Source: Escarpia spicata (taxonomy: Eukaryota; Annelida; Polychaeta; Sabellida; Siboglinidae). From it: a DNA stretch of 64,000 nucleotides. Positions 36,040-49,664 of this stretch are shown here, piece by piece. Under the pieces are notes generated by a model. That model saw nothing but the letters and a program-made list of their open reading frames with translations. It was not told the origin of the DNA and made no database searches. The number at the start of each line of letters is the position of its first letter. The stretch's first letter is position 1. A program made the translations under genes and the position numbers. Location of the stretch: contig OZ023206.1 in the NCBI GenBank assembly GCA_963995525.1, positions 41,284,969-41,348,968 on the forward strand. Direction: 5' to 3'.

Positions 36040-38575
36040 TACTGATGGGAGAGCTGTGTGAGTGCATGCTTACAATACATGGCTTACTCACGGGAGAGCT
36101 GTGTGAGTGCATGCTTACAATACATGGCTTACTCATGGGAGAGCTGTGTGAGTGCATGCTTACAACACATGGCTTACTCACGGGAGAGCTATGTGAGTGC
36201 ATGCTTACAATACATGGCTTACTCATGGGAGAGCTGTGTGAGTGCATGCTTACAACACATGGCTTACTCACGGGAGAGCTGTGTGAGTGCATGCTTACAA
36301 CACATGGCTTACTCACGGGAGAGCTGTGTGAGTGCATGCTTACAATACATGGCTTACTCATGGGAGAGCTGTGTGAGTGCATGCTTACAACACATGGCTT
36401 ACTCACGGGAGAGCTGTGTGAGTGCATGCTTACAACACATGGCTTACTCACGGGAGAGCTGTGTGAGTGCATGCTTACAATACATGGCTTACTCATGGGA
36501 GAGCTGTGTGAGTGCATGCTTACAATACATGGCTTACTCACGGGAGAGCTGTGTGAGTGCATGCTTACAACACATGGCTTACTCACGGGAGAGCTGTGTG
36601 AGTGCATGCTTACAACACATGGCTTACTCATGGGAGAGCTGTGTGAGTGCATGCTTACAATACATGGCTTACTCATGGGAGAGCTGTGTGAGTGCATGCT
36701 TACAATACATGGCTTACTCATGGGAGAGCTGTGTGAGTGCATGCTTACAATACATGGCTTACTCACGGGAGAGCTGTGTGAGTGCATGCTTACAATACAT
36801 GGCTTACTCACGGGAGAGCTGTGTGAGTGCATGCTTACAATACATGGCTTACTCATGGGAGAGCTGTGTGAGTGCATGCTTACAACACATGGCTTACTCA
36901 TGGGAGAGCTGTGTGAGTGCATGCTTACAATACATGGCTTACTCATGGGAGAGCTGTGTGAGTGCATGCTTACAACACATGGCTTACTCATGGGAGAGCT
37001 GTGTGAGTGCATGCTTACAACACATGGCTTACTCATGGGAGAGCTGTGTGAGTGCATGCTTACAATACATGGCTTACTCATGGGAGAGCTGTGTGAGTGC
37101 ATGCTTACAACACATGGCTTACTCACGGGAGAGCTGTGTGAGTGCATGCTTACAATACATGGCTTACTCACGGGAGAGCTGTGTGAGTGCATGCTTACAA
37201 CACATGGCTTACTCACGGGAGAGCTGTGTGAGTGCATGCTTACAATACATGGCTTACTCACGGGAGAGCTGTGTGAGTGCATGCTTACAATACATGGCTT
37301 ACTCACGGGAGAGCTGTGTGAGTGCATGCTTACAATACATGGCTTACTCACGGGAGAGCTGTGTGAGTGCATGCTTACAATACATGGCCTACTCATGGGA
37401 GAGCTGTGTGAGTGCATGCTTACAATACATGGCTTACTCACGGGAGAGCTGTGTGAGTGCATGCTTACAATACATGGCTTACTCACGGGAGAGCTGTGTG
37501 AGTGCATGCTTACAACACATGGCTTACTCATGGGAGAGCTGTGTGAGTGCATGCTTACAACACATGGCTTACTCACGGGAGAGCTGTGTGAGTGCATGCT
37601 TACAACACATGGCTTACTCACGGGAGAGCTGTGTGAGTGCATGCTTACAATACATGGCTTACTCACGGGAGAGCTGTGTGAGTGCATGCTTACAATACAT
37701 GGCTTACTCACGGGAGAGCTGTGTGAGTGCATGCTTACAATACATGGCTTACTCATGGGAGAGCTGTGTGAGTGCATGCTTACAATACATGGCTTACTCA
37801 CGGGAGAGCTGTGTGAGTGCATGCTTACAATACATGGCTTACTCACGGGAGAGCTGTGTGAGTGCATGCTTACAATACATGGCTTACTCACGGGAGAGCT
37901 GTGTGAGTGCATGCTTACAATACATGGCTTACTCACGGGAGAGCTGTGTGAGTGCATGCTTACAACACATGGCTTACTCACGAGAGAGCTGTGTGAGTGC
38001 ATGCTTACAATACATGGCTTACTCATGGGAGAGCTGTGTGAGTGCATGCTTACAATACATGGCTTACTCATGGGAGAGCTGTGTGAGTGCATGCTTACAA
38101 CACATGGCTTACTCACGGGAGAGCTGTGTGAGTGCATGCTTACAATACATGGCTTACTCATGGGAGAGCTGTGTGAGTGCATGCTTACAATACATGGCTT
38201 ACTCATGGGAGAGCTGTGTGAGTGCATGCTTACAATACATGGCTTACTCACGGGAGAGCTGTGTGAGTGCATGCTTACAACACATGGCTTACTCACGGGA
38301 GAGCTGTGTGAGTGCATGCTTACAATACATGGCTTACTCACGGGAGAGCTGTGTGAGTGCATGCTTACAATACATGGCTTACTCATGGGAGAACTGTGTG
38401 AGTGCTTGCTTAGAATACATGGCTTACTCATGGGAGAGCTGTGTGAGTGCATGCTTACAATACATGGCTTACTCATGGGAGAGCTGTGTGAGTGCATGCT
38501 TACAACACATGGCTTACTCACGGGAGAGCTGTGTGAGTGCATGCTTACAATACATGGCTTACTCATGGGAGAGCT
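36040..38575. repeat. 45-bp minisatellite, ~56 units
   Basis: The unit is gggagagctgtgtgagtgca then tgcttacaatacatggcttactcac. Units are nearly identical; most variation is at two C/T sites (aatacat/aacacat and cacggg/catggg), plus rare changes such as gaactg and agaatacat near 38390-38415. As 45 is a multiple of three and the unit lacks stops in three frames, it opens frames of 927, 852 (plus) and 858 (minus) codons. Peptides are 15-residue repeats (GELCECMLTIHGLLT, ESCVSACLQYMAYSR, SSPVSKPCIVSMHSH). There is no start context, no splice join and no protein-level selection evident, and it lies in a BNIP3 intron. I treat it as non-coding. Confidence 0.95.
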
Positions 38576-38579
38576 ATGC

Positions 38580-40630
38580 AAACGAAAAGCTATCAGAAAA
38601 CCTAACATATGGATGAAATAAACTTGTCATTTTTCACACATTAATGGGAGCAATATGAAAATAAATACACAACTACAGCAGGAATATTAAAGTTACGACC
38701 CTTAGGAAGACATAATGTATATTTTATAAGGTTATTGTGAATGAAGAATGGTTATTATTATTATTACTATCATAGTATGAATGCCTGCATAGTCAATACT
38801 TGTCAAATTAATCAGCATACAATACCCACCTACAGTTAAACAGGATGAAATGTTACCCATACATCTACCTTGAGACTATTACAATTTTGAACAGCACAGA
38901 ACAACACAGTAACACTACTCGGGCTTTTCATAAAAAAACTTGCTCAACAGCACACTTGAGTCACGTCAGCCATGTGCTTTGTAGACTGACAAGGTGAATG
39001 CTGCGTAAACACCAACCAATTTATGCAAACACTGGCCAATACATTACAGAGCCAATGTTTACTGTGTCACTGCACGGATCAAGATATGGACGACATCTAT
39101 GTAATATCAACTGAAGGGAAAGCCATAGCCATAGTATTATGCTCTCTGTGAATGAGGTACGCTGACTAGATGTACAATGGTTCCTGTTAACATAACGTAC
39201 GCATTATAATATATCGCAGCAAACTATGTTTCAAAACTTTCAACCCTTGGTCACCATCTTAAGATCTTGACCTAAAACAAATTGGAGTATGGTCATAACT
39301 CTTCATGGATACCCCTCTGGACAAATCTCCTCAGAGGGTAGGGCAAAATCCATCACAGAGGTAAGACATAACCCCGTTTCCCCTCCCCATGGACATAACC
39401 TTTCCCACTCAAGAGGTAGGACAAAATAAAACCCCTCATTAGATCTCAGTATGAAGTAAAATAAATTGATAGTAGTATACAAACCATGATGTCTTAAATT
39501 ACCACTATAACAGGGATTCTACTTTGTAACACAGAATACATAAACCTAACTACCAGTACGGGAGAATGGCAATTTTAAAATTCCAATTAACAGTTATATT
39601 TATATAATATTATGTATATTTGATTATGATCAATGCATGTCATAGCTGCCTTTATCACTGTAATACTGTTATGGTGTGAAGGTGGTGAGATGTGTCTGTA
39701 TGGAGGTGTGTATTAATTACAGTCTGCCCTTCACGGATTGGCCCAGACCCAACCCCAGTAGGGAGAATCGTGCTGACATCCAGATAAATGATATCCTGCC
39801 TCATCCCTTCACTGGTCTAGACTGGTTTACATCTGACCCAGTAACACTTGATCTCTGTTGCTGCCTCCAGCTATGTGCCTTGTTGCTTTAATTCTAGTTC
39901 CATACACCATTTCTGGGTACTGCAAAGTCCCTATGTATTTTGTTTTCACATCCATATCAAAATCCCCCATCTGACCATTTTAAAATCTGAAACTATACTG
40001 GCCACTTTTGACTGTCCCTCTTCCTAACATGATGCTTAATGATTCTGGCTTGCAATTTTTTGTTTGGTTTCTTGAGGATTTAGAAACTATTATATAATAC
40101 AGCAATTATAATTATTATATTTATATAAATTTGTTTAACAAAGATGAATTTCATCAATGAAAAAACCCATTAAAAGAGTAAAAGTTGTAGGATAGAAATA
40201 TGGTCAGCATTCAGTGTGCAGTGCCTTCAGTGCTAGTGTTGATACTATTAGAGTGAAGCAATTACAAATGGCTGGATAATCAAGTTCTCCTTTGGAGACC
40301 CTTGGGCCCTCAGAGAAGAGGTCCCCTTAACATGACCCTGCTACCTGGACCTAAGACTGATCAAGCCTATCAGTAGAGAGCTGTCTCTTCCCAGGCAGGC
40401 ACTGATCTGGGTCAGCTCATACCTGAGATGAGCACACAGGTATGCTGTCTGAGATACTCATACTGTCTCCCCCTTTATATCTACCGGGGGGGGGTAGTTG
40501 TTTTGCCATTAGCCCCACAGACTATTTGCTGGTCCTCGACCTATTAAAGTTTTTGAGAAAACCTGAGATTTATTCCTTGACTGATTGAGCCATTTTCACA
40601 TCAGTATTGTATAGGTTCGTCATGGGTATA
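38580..40630. other. Intron sequence without other features
   Basis: Mixed AT-rich DNA. An open frame at 39676-39891 has no domain. A G9 run lies at 40485. Confidence 0.4.
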
Positions 40631-40699
40631 CTACACACACTTTAAAATAGTCTCCTTTTATTGTGTAGATTTTTCAGGTAACTGTTGAATCTACCTTCA

Positions 40700-40815
40700 A
40701 ATCAAATTCTGGGTAATTTAATTCATCCTACCTTGCCTGTGTCTTTTGGAAGAGACCCCAAAGATCTCTTTATTTGTTCCTTCTAGCTGATGTCCATGTT
40801 GGGGAAGTAACGTAC
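40700..40815 (+). mobile_element. SINE-like fragment, family member 1
   Basis: gcctgtgtcttttggaagagaccccaaag...ttccttctagctgatgtcc...ggggaagtaac matches the copies at 51960-52140 and (reversed) 59530-59735. Only the body is recognisable here. The open frame that follows (40774-40989) starts inside it and so is not good evidence of an exon. Confidence 0.55.
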
Positions 40816-41067
40816 AACTCAACGGGAAATGGAAAAAACCTGACATGGATTCACATAGCTAATGGTCTCAACATTCATAAAACAATTCATTTGTTACTGC
40901 CAAAAGCTTGGTCTGACAATGACATAAACGTAACAATTGCCTTGTTCATTGAAGCACGTCAGTTGTGTCCAAATCCTGACACAAGATGATTCCTCAGATG
41001 TGAAGAAACCATAGTACATCTATCACGACGTTGTTAATCAAGAGAACACTAGTCCATCGTCAGTAAG

Positions 41068-41217
41068 AGAAATACCTGGTTGTACCAAGGTGTGTCTGGG
41101 GTAGAAATACCTGGCTGTACCAAGGTGTGTCTGGGGTAGAAATACCTGGCTGTACCAAGGTGTGTCTGGGGTAGAAATACCTGGCTGTACCAAGGTGTGT
41201 CTGGGGTAGAAATACCT
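41068..41217. repeat. 35-bp tandem repeat, ~4 units
   Basis: Unit gaaatacctggctgtaccaa then ggtgtgtctggggta, nearly identical copies. Confidence 0.92.
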
Positions 41218-41219
41218 GT

Positions 41220-41995
41220 AATCCTTCCTGGATACAGCCACTCAAGACAAAACCCATCACCTATTTAGACATGGTAGGACAACACCTATCACATCTGGAT
41301 CATGCTCTTTATGTGTGAACATTACAAATGTACTGTAAGTAAATGTGTTATTTATGAGAAACAATGTAGGCACATTTTGTGAACAGACTTGAGTTATTAT
41401 TTGAGGCTGGTTGCAGACTGTGTACAGTGTTAGGCTGCATCTCATAGACACTCTTAACATATCTTTTAGTTCATATTTTAATGTATTTTAATGAATTACT
41501 TTATTACACTTTAATTATTGGTCTTACAGCATATTAATGAAGCATACTTTTTGCAATCAAACCAAGATTGATTGTCTTCATTTTAAGATAATATTGATGT
41601 TCTAGATTAAAATTTAATATGCTGAAGGCAAAATGCCTGCCAAATTGTGTTTAATAAACCAGAAATATTGTTCATATATTGCATGTTTCGCCCTGAATAT
41701 GTCCTTTATTGTTCAGACATTCACTGATATGACAAAAGTAGGACAAAGTACACCTCTTTAAGCAAACTTCCTGTTAATACTATTGCCACTCCAAGATTGA
41801 GAAGGTGATTTCAGGGTAAGGTCACTTTAAAGGCAAAATAATAATGCCTATGAGTATGAGTGGTTTTATCCAGGTGTTGTGGCCATTAGGGGTTATATGT
41901 ATGTACCATTGTACCTATATTCACTGATACATGTAGGCATTAGGCATTCAGTGATCACAAACAGACATACCCTACAATGTGCCCGGGGTTAATCT
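41220..41995. other. Intron spacer without other features
   Basis: AT-rich DNA between two tandem arrays. No gene or repeat family recognised. Confidence 0.5.
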
Positions 41996-42000
41996 ATCTT

Positions 42001-45000
42001 GCACAACAACTGATTTGAGAGACATATCTGTTAGTGGTAATGCAGCACTGATGATCGAGCAACAATAAACAACAAACAACTGACTGGAGAGACAGACCAT
42101 TTAGTGGTAACAACTGACTCGAGAGAGAGAGACCACTTAGTGGTAATGCAGCAATGATGACAGAGCAACAATGAACAACAAACAACTGACTGGAGAGACA
42201 GGTCACTTAGTGGTAATGCAGCACTGATGATAGAGCAACAATGAACAACAAACAACTGACTCGAGAGACAGACCACTTAGTGGTAATGCAGCAATGATAA
42301 CAGAGCAACAATGAACAACAAACAACTGACTGGAGAGACAGGTCACTTAGTGGTAATGCAGCACTGATGATAGAGCAACAATGAACAACAAACAACTGAC
42401 TCAAGAGACAGGTCACTTAGTGGTAATGCAGCAATGATGATAGAGCAACAATGAACAATGAACAACAAACAACTGAACGGAGAGACAGGTCACTTAGTGG
42501 TAATGCAGCAATGATGACAGAGCAACAATGAACAACAAACAACTGACTGGAGAGACAGATCACTTAGTGGTAATGCAGCAATGACGATAGAGCAACAATG
42601 AACAACAAACAACTGACTGGAGAGACAGGTCACTTAGTGGTAATGCAGCACTGATGATAGAGCAACAATGAACAACAAACAACTGACTCGAGAGACAGAC
42701 CACTTAGTGGTAATGCAGCAATGATGACAGAGCAACAATGAACAACAAACAACTGACTCGAGAGACAGACCACTTAGTGGTAATGCAGCAATGATGACAG
42801 AGCAACAATGAACAATAAACAACTGACTGGAGAGACAGGTCACTTAGTGGTAATGCAGCAATGATGACAGAGCAACAATGAACAACAAACAACTGACTGG
42901 AGAGACAGGTCACTTAGTGGTAATGCAGCAATGATGACAGAGCAACAATGAACAACAACAAATGACTGGAGAGACAGATCACTTAGTGGTAATGCAGCAC
43001 TGATGATAGAGCAACAATGAACAACAAACAACTGACTCGAGAGACAGGTCACTTAGTGGTAATGCAGCAATGATGACAGAGCAACAATGAACAACAAACA
43101 ACTGACTGGAGAGACAGATCACTTAGTGGTAATGCAGCACTGATGATAGAGCAACAATGAACAACAAACAACTGACTGGAGAGACAGATCACTTAGTGGT
43201 AATGCAGCAATGATGACAGAGCAACAAACAACTGACTCGAGAGACAGACCACTTATTGGTAATGCCGCACTGATGATAGAGCAACTATGAACAACAAACA
43301 ACTGACTGGAGAGACAGGTCACTTAGTGGTAATGCAGCAATGATGACAGAGCAACAAACAACTGACTCGAGAGACAGACCACTTATTGGTAATGCCGCAC
43401 TGATGATAGAGCAACTATTAACAACAAACAACTGACTGGAGAGACAGATCACTTAGTGGTAATGCAGCAATGATGACAGAGCAACAATGAACAACAAATA
43501 ACTGACTGTAGAGACAGGTCACTTAGTGGTAATGCAGCACTGATGATAGAGCAACAATGAACAACAAACATCTGACTCGAGAGACAGATCACTTAGTGGT
43601 AATGCAGCAATGATGATAGAGCAACAATGAACAACAAACAACTGACTCGAGAGACAGACCACTTAGTGGTAATGCAGCACTGATGATAGAGCAACAATGA
43701 ACAACAAACAACTGACTCGAGAGACAGACCACTTAGTGGTAATGCAGCAATGATGACAGAGCAACAATGAACAATAAACAACTGACTGGAGAGACAGGTC
43801 ACTTAGTGGTAATGCAGCAATGATGACAGAGCAACAATGAACAACAAACAACTGACTGGAGAGAAAGGTCACTTAGTGGTAATGCAGCAATGATGACAGA
43901 GCAACAATGAACAACAAACAACTGACTCGAGAGACAGATCACTTAGTGGTAATGCAGCAATGATGACAGAGCAACAATGAACAACAAACAACTGACTCGA
44001 GAGACAGATCACTTAGTGGTAATGCAGCACTGATGACAGAGCAACAATGAACAACAAACAACTGACTCGAGAGACAGATCACTTAGTGGTAATGCAGCAC
44101 TGATGATAGAGCAACAATGAACAACAAACAATTGACTCGAGAGACAGACCACTTAGTGGTAATGCAGCAATGATGACAGAGCAACAATGAACAACAAACA
44201 ACTGACTCGAGAGACAGATCACTTAGTGGTAATGCAGCACTGATGATAGAACAACAATGAACAACAAACAACTGACTCGAGAGACAGATCACTTAGTGGT
44301 AATGCAGCACTGATGACAGAGCAACAATGAACAACAAACAACTGACTCGAGAGACAGATCACTTAGTGGTAATGCAGCACTGATGATAGAGCAACAATGA
44401 ACAACAAACAATTGACTCGAGAGACAGACCACTTAGTGGTAATGCAGCAATGATGACAGAGCAACAATGAACAACAAACAACTGACTCGAGAGACAGATC
44501 ACTTAGTGGTAATGCAGCACTGATGATAGAACAACAATGAACAACAAACAACTGACTCGAGAGACAGATCACTTAGTGGTAATGCAGCACTGATGATAGA
44601 GCAACAATGAACAACAAACAACTGACTCGAGAGACAGATCACTTAGTGGTAATGCAGCAATGATGACAGAGCAACAATGAACAACAAACAACTGACTCGA
44701 GAGACAGACCACTTAGTGGTAATGCAGCACTGATGATAGAGCAACAATGAACAACAAACAACTGACTCGAGAGACAGACCACTTAGTGGTAATGCAGCAA
44801 TGATGACAGAGCAACAATGAACAATAAACAACTGACTGGAGAGACAGGTCACTTAGTGGTAATGCAGCAATGATGACAGAGCAACAATGAACAACAAACA
44901 ACTGACTGGAGAGAAAGGTCACTTAGTGGTAATGCAGCAATGATGACAGAGCAACAATGAACAACAAACAACTGACTCGAGAGACAGATCACTTAGTGGT

Positions 45001-45603
45001 AATGCAGCAATGATGACAGAGCAACAATGAACAACAAACAACTGACTCAAGAGACAGATCACTTAGTGGTAATGCAGCACTGATGACAGAGCAACAATGA
45101 ACAACAAACAACTGACTCGAGAGACAGATCACTTAGTGGTAATGCAGCACTGATGATAGAGCAACAATGAACAACAAACAATTGACTCGAGAGACAGACC
45201 ACTTAGTGGTAATGCAGCAATGATGACAGAGCAACAATGAACAACAAACAACTGACTCGAGAGACAGATCACTTAGTGGTAATGCAGCACTGATGATAGA
45301 ACAACAATGAACAACAAACAACTGACTCGAGAGACAGATCACTTAGTGGTAATGCAGCACTGATGATAGAGCAACAATGAACAACAAACAACTGACTCGA
45401 GAGACAGATCACTTAGTGGTAATGCAGCAATGATGACAGAGCAACAATGAACAACAAACAACTGACTTGAGAGACAGACCACTTAGTGGTAATGCAGCAC
45501 TGATGATAGAGCAACAATGAACAACAAACAACTGACTCCAGAGACAGGTCACTTAGTGGTAATGCAGCACTGATGATAGAGCAACATTGAACAATAAACA
45601 ACA
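42001..45603. repeat. 70-bp satellite array B, ~51 units, with higher-order duplication
   Basis: Unit actgactcgagagacagatc then acttagtggtaatgcagcac then tgatgatagagcaacaatgaacaacaaaca. Sequence is unrelated to array A although the period is the same. Private variants recur at fixed distances: gagaaaggtc at 43861 and 44911, acaataaaca at 43771 and 44821, attgactcga at 44131 and 45181 (all 1050 bp, or 15 units), and attgactcga again at 44411 (280 bp, 4 units). A block of roughly 700 bp was therefore duplicated within the array, with a smaller duplication nested. Open frames recurring on the minus strand follow the array. Confidence 0.95.
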
Positions 45604-45604
45604 G

Positions 45605-46325
45605 TTTGAAATTGGAACTGCAGAATGAAAGCCGAAGCTGATGTGTTAATATCTATTTGTCTATGATTGTGATTCAATTGCTTTGCAGGGTTATTCAGGG
45701 TTATAAAATCGGTTAAACAAATATGTTTTCAAAGTACTGCAAACCAAACTGACCCATGTGTTGTTTTCAAATAAATCTTGCCAGTATTCTAAAATACTGA
45801 TTGCAGTTCTACTAAATGTAGTTGGTACTCCACTGGATTATTTTGATTTCTATTTCCACCATAAACACACTTTAATTCAGTAACTATGAATTAGTGATAA
45901 TATATTATTATTATTTGTAAACAGAGACTAGTTTCTTAATAGTGACTGATAATTATAACTAGTGATGTCAAGAAAAAACACAGTTATAAATATAATACAA
46001 AAACAAAAAAATGTAGTTTATGGGTTAAGTACATCTAAAATTATGGTTAAGTATATGTAAGCAGTGGGCTCCATAACATATATTATAACAAGATGACCTG
46101 CCCAACACCACAGACATGTTGATATATTTATCTGACCATCACTCAGGGAGACTGCCCCCCCCTCTACTACCAGACAGGCTTCAGGCCAAGGTTCAATCCT
46201 AGGGCACCTCATGGGTGTTGCTCTCCTCCTTCTTCCTGTTGTCTGGGGTAATGCTGGCCTCCATGCTGGTGCTACAGTTTGTGTGTCCTTTCTCCTGTTC
46301 CTGCACTGTCATTTCCACGGGATTC
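45605..46325. other. Intron spacer with a possible tRNA-like relic
   Basis: 46125-46205 has caggcttcaggccaaggttcaatcctagggcacc, containing a B-box-like ggttcaatcct, perhaps a degraded SINE head. Otherwise nothing. Confidence 0.3.
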
Positions 46326-46329
46326 CATC

Positions 46330-47012
46330 ACCAGTCTCCACTCCTCTCTATCTCTCTCATCCTCCTCTCCTCTGTATCTCTTTCATCCTCCACTCCTCTC
46401 TATCTCTCTCATCCTCCACTCCTCTGTATCTCTTTCATCCTCCACTCCTCTCTATTTCTCTCATCCTCCACTCCTCTCTATCTCTCTCATCTTCCACTCC
46501 TCTCGATCTCTCTCATCCTCCACTCCTCTGTATCTCTCTCATCCGCCACTCCTCTGTATCTCTCTCATCCTCCACTCCTCTCGATCTCTCTCATCTTCCG
46601 CTCCTCTCTATCTCTCTCATCTTCCGCTCCTCTCTCTATCTCTCTCATCCTCCACTCCTCTCTATCTCTCTCATCCTCCACTCTTCTCTCTCTATCTCTC
46701 TCATCCTCCACTCCTCTCTATCTCTCTCATCTTCCGCTCCTCTCTGCCTCTCTCATCCTCCACTCCTCTCTCTATCTCTTCCATCCTCCGTTCCTCTCTA
46801 TCTCTCTCACCCTTAACTCCTCTCTATCTCTCTTATCCTCCACTCCTCTCTATCTCTCTCATCCTCCACTCCTCTCTATCTCTCTCATCCTCCACTCCTC
46901 TCTATCTCTCTCATCCTCCATTCCTCTCTCTATCTCTTTCATCCTCCACTCCTCTCTATGTCTTTCGTCCTACACTCCTCTCTACCTCTCTCAACCTCCA
47001 CTCCTCTCCCAA
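46330..47012. repeat. 28-bp pyrimidine-rich minisatellite, ~24 units
   Basis: Unit tcctctctatctctctcatcctccactc with length variants. Polypyrimidine on the plus strand, hence polypurine in the BNIP3-like pre-mRNA. Ser/Leu/Pro frames are artefacts. Confidence 0.95.
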
Positions 47013-48010
47013 ATTTCTCTTCGTAGACAAACCTTTAATCTTAGTCATGATCTTCTTCTCCTTCTACTCTAATCCTCATAGCATCTGCTGTCTTTGTTAG
47101 CTGTTCCTTTTCTTCCATGTGCCTGGCCCAATTGAATTAACTCCTCACTAGTTTCTTCTTTTAAATGTCTTTATATCATGGTTAGAATCTCAAGGCCTGA
47201 CCATGTTTTCACTGGCACTAGGTCCAGATGATACAGCAGACCTATTATTGAGGTCATCTCTGCATAACCACTATATTTTCTTAAAAAAAGATAATTAATC
47301 TCTTATGACAACCAATAGAGTATGTGTACATGTGTATCTTTAATAACTGGGACATTACACAACTGAGACAATTACATTTTGTATGATCTAACCTTTTTGT
47401 AAGGAATGTCTTTCAGATTTAGATGTTAAATTACATTTAACTGCCTATCATTACCAATCATCACTGGTCTGGCAACTTGGCATGTAATGACTGGAATTTT
47501 TTGTGTTGAATTGCTTTCTGGTTCCTGGAATCACAGTAGGATGACAGCAAGTGGGTCAAAATACAGATGATTCAGTGCACATATGTGCATTGCATGGGAT
47601 AAATACCAGGTGTATTACAGCACTACTGCCCCTGTCTACAATCCAGCTGTTCTTCCTTGCCATTGGCTAGATGGTGGGAGTTACACAACAAATCCAGGAG
47701 TCTCCCATAAATGCAGGAGGTAATTACTCCTATAAACATGACCCATATACCAGTAGGTCATGGTGACCCCAATAACCGGGTTTTAGAGTGAAAAAGTTTA
47801 ACTGCAGGAGAGAATGCAGCCATCTGTTTAGTGTATATTGGACCATGAAGGCCAGGGTAAAAACGTGTAGAATACCCCTTTTTCTGAGACCAACTTTGTG
47901 GATACATTGACAGTTCTACAGAGGTGACAACGCATGTCGTCTCAACCAAACTGAAAGATCTAGTTCTCAGTTGACCTTCATGTAACACCACACAATAACA
48001 TGTGCATTCA
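47013..48010. other. Intron spacer without other features
   Basis: No exon or repeat recognised. Confidence 0.5.
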
Positions 48011-48014
48011 GAAA

Positions 48015-48685
48015 AATAGGGAGGGAGTGACAGAGATGGAGAGATGGAGAGATGAAGAGGGAGGGAAGGACAGAGGTGGAGAGATGAAGAGGGAGGGAAG
48101 GACAGAGGTGGAGAGATGAAGAGGGAGGGAAGGACAGAGGTGGAGAGATGAAGAGGGAGAGAAGGACAGAGGTGGAGAGATGAAGAGGGAGGGAAGGACA
48201 GAGGTGGAGAGATGAAGAGGGAGGGAAGGACAGAGGTGGAGAGATGAAGAGGGAGGGAAGGACAGAGGTGGAGAGATGAAGAGGGAGGGAAAGACAGAGG
48301 TGGAGAGATGAAGAGGGAGGGAAGGACAGAGGTAGATAGATGAAGAGGGAGGGAAGGACAGAGGTGGAGAGATGAAGAGGGAGGGAAGGACAGAGGTGGA
48401 GAGATGAAGAGGGAGGGAAGGACAGAGGTGGAGAGATGAAGAGGGAGGGAAGGACAGAGGTGGAGAGATGAAGAGGGAGGGAAGGACAGAGGTGGAGAGA
48501 TGAAGAGGGATGGAAGGACAGAGGTGGAGAGATGAAGAGGAAGGGAAGGACAGAGGTGGAGAGATGAAGAGGGAGGGAAGGACAGAGGTGGAGATGAAGA
48601 GGAAGGAAGGACAGGGGTGGAGAGATGAAGAGGGAGGGAAGGACAGAGGTGGAGAGATGAAGAGGGAGGGAAGGACAGAAGGTTT
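48015..48685. repeat. 32-bp purine-rich minisatellite, ~20 units
   Basis: Unit gagggagggaaggacagagg then tggagagatgaa, purine-rich on the plus strand, the opposite strand bias to the array 1 kb away. The 270-codon minus frame is an artefact of the repeat. Confidence 0.95.
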
Positions 48686-48726
48686 ATTGGAAGAGAGGGA
48701 GAGAGACAGGGAAAGGATGGAGAGAA

Positions 48727-48729
48727 TGA

Positions 48730-48795
<66 letters not shown>
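48727..48795. repeat. (GA)n microsatellite
   Basis: Pure GA run directly after the 32-bp array. Confidence 0.97.
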
Positions 48796-48798
<3 letters not shown>

Positions 48799-49229
48799 TG
48801 TAGTTTCCTGACATAAACACTTGAACTATTGTATCACAATTTCATTCATAGTAACCAAATATATAGTAACAATGTTAACTCTCTGAATAGATTACTGAAA
48901 TACATTTTGAAAACAGTACTGATAATGCAGAGTTATTTACCATACACTGTTAACCTTGGACTAAGGATCCGGTTGGAATATAATTTTATATGTATTAGAG
49001 CCTATAATTATGTTGTACTCAATAGTAGATTAGCTTGGATTAACAGATTTATAACACGCATGAAATGATCAAAAATTAACTTTTCAAGACTAATGAAAGG
49101 AAAATTCAAGGCTATTTAACCAAGAATAAACTGGCTTTAGACCACTGACCGCATCCTACAGCTGGTCAACAAAAGATGGAGTGATATCAACATGCTAACA
49201 CATAACAATGGAATCCTTTGATGAATGTA

Positions 49230-49662
49230 GGAAATAAAGTCACGGAAAAAGTAACAAAATATAAAATCACAGAAAAAATTGAAACTTCAACTTTAGAGTT
49301 CTTTGTATTTAAAGTATAAGTGGAGATATTAAATGAAGTTGTGAGAATTTTCATTTTAAAATTATTTTAAAAGAAATCAACAAATTCAGTGCATAAGTTT
49401 GATAAAAATCTCATATGTGCTCATGTTTAAATTTACAGATTTTGTATTTACAATATGAGTGGAAATATTAAATACATTCATGCAAATAATTGTTTTAATA
49501 ATAAAAAATAACTTAAATATGACACAAAATTCAGTTCATAAGTTTGATAAAAAGTCATTGATAAATCACATTTGTGCTGAAATGTAAATGACTTTATGTT
49601 ACTTATTTTCCTAGCCAAAACTGTGACTTAATTTCTGTGACTTTTTTCTTGTGACTATTTCC
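49230..49662. mobile_element. Candidate MITE with GGAAATA..GTCAC ends
   Basis: Left end ggaaataaagtcacgg and right end gtgactatttcc are inverted copies. Further gtcac/gtgac pairs lie just inside. The centre contains two ~140-bp diverged direct repeats (about 49309-49445 and 49446-49590, core agtggagatattaaat and cataagtttgataaaaa). No transposase. Target duplication not found. Confidence 0.5.
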
Positions 49663-49664
49663 GC

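Noticed and set aside
35838..38621. 927-codon open frame (and 852/858-codon frames) as giant proteins
   Set aside because: All derive from a 45-bp unit without stops, multiple of three. They are open in several frames at once and have no start or splice support.
40774..40989. Plus-strand exon with acceptor ttgttccttctag
   Set aside because: The acceptor and first bases belong to a SINE family present three times here, and the peptide has no known domain.
46211..47100. Ser/Leu/Pro-rich frames of 200-285 codons
   Set aside because: Produced by the 28-bp CT-rich minisatellite; open in three frames simultaneously.
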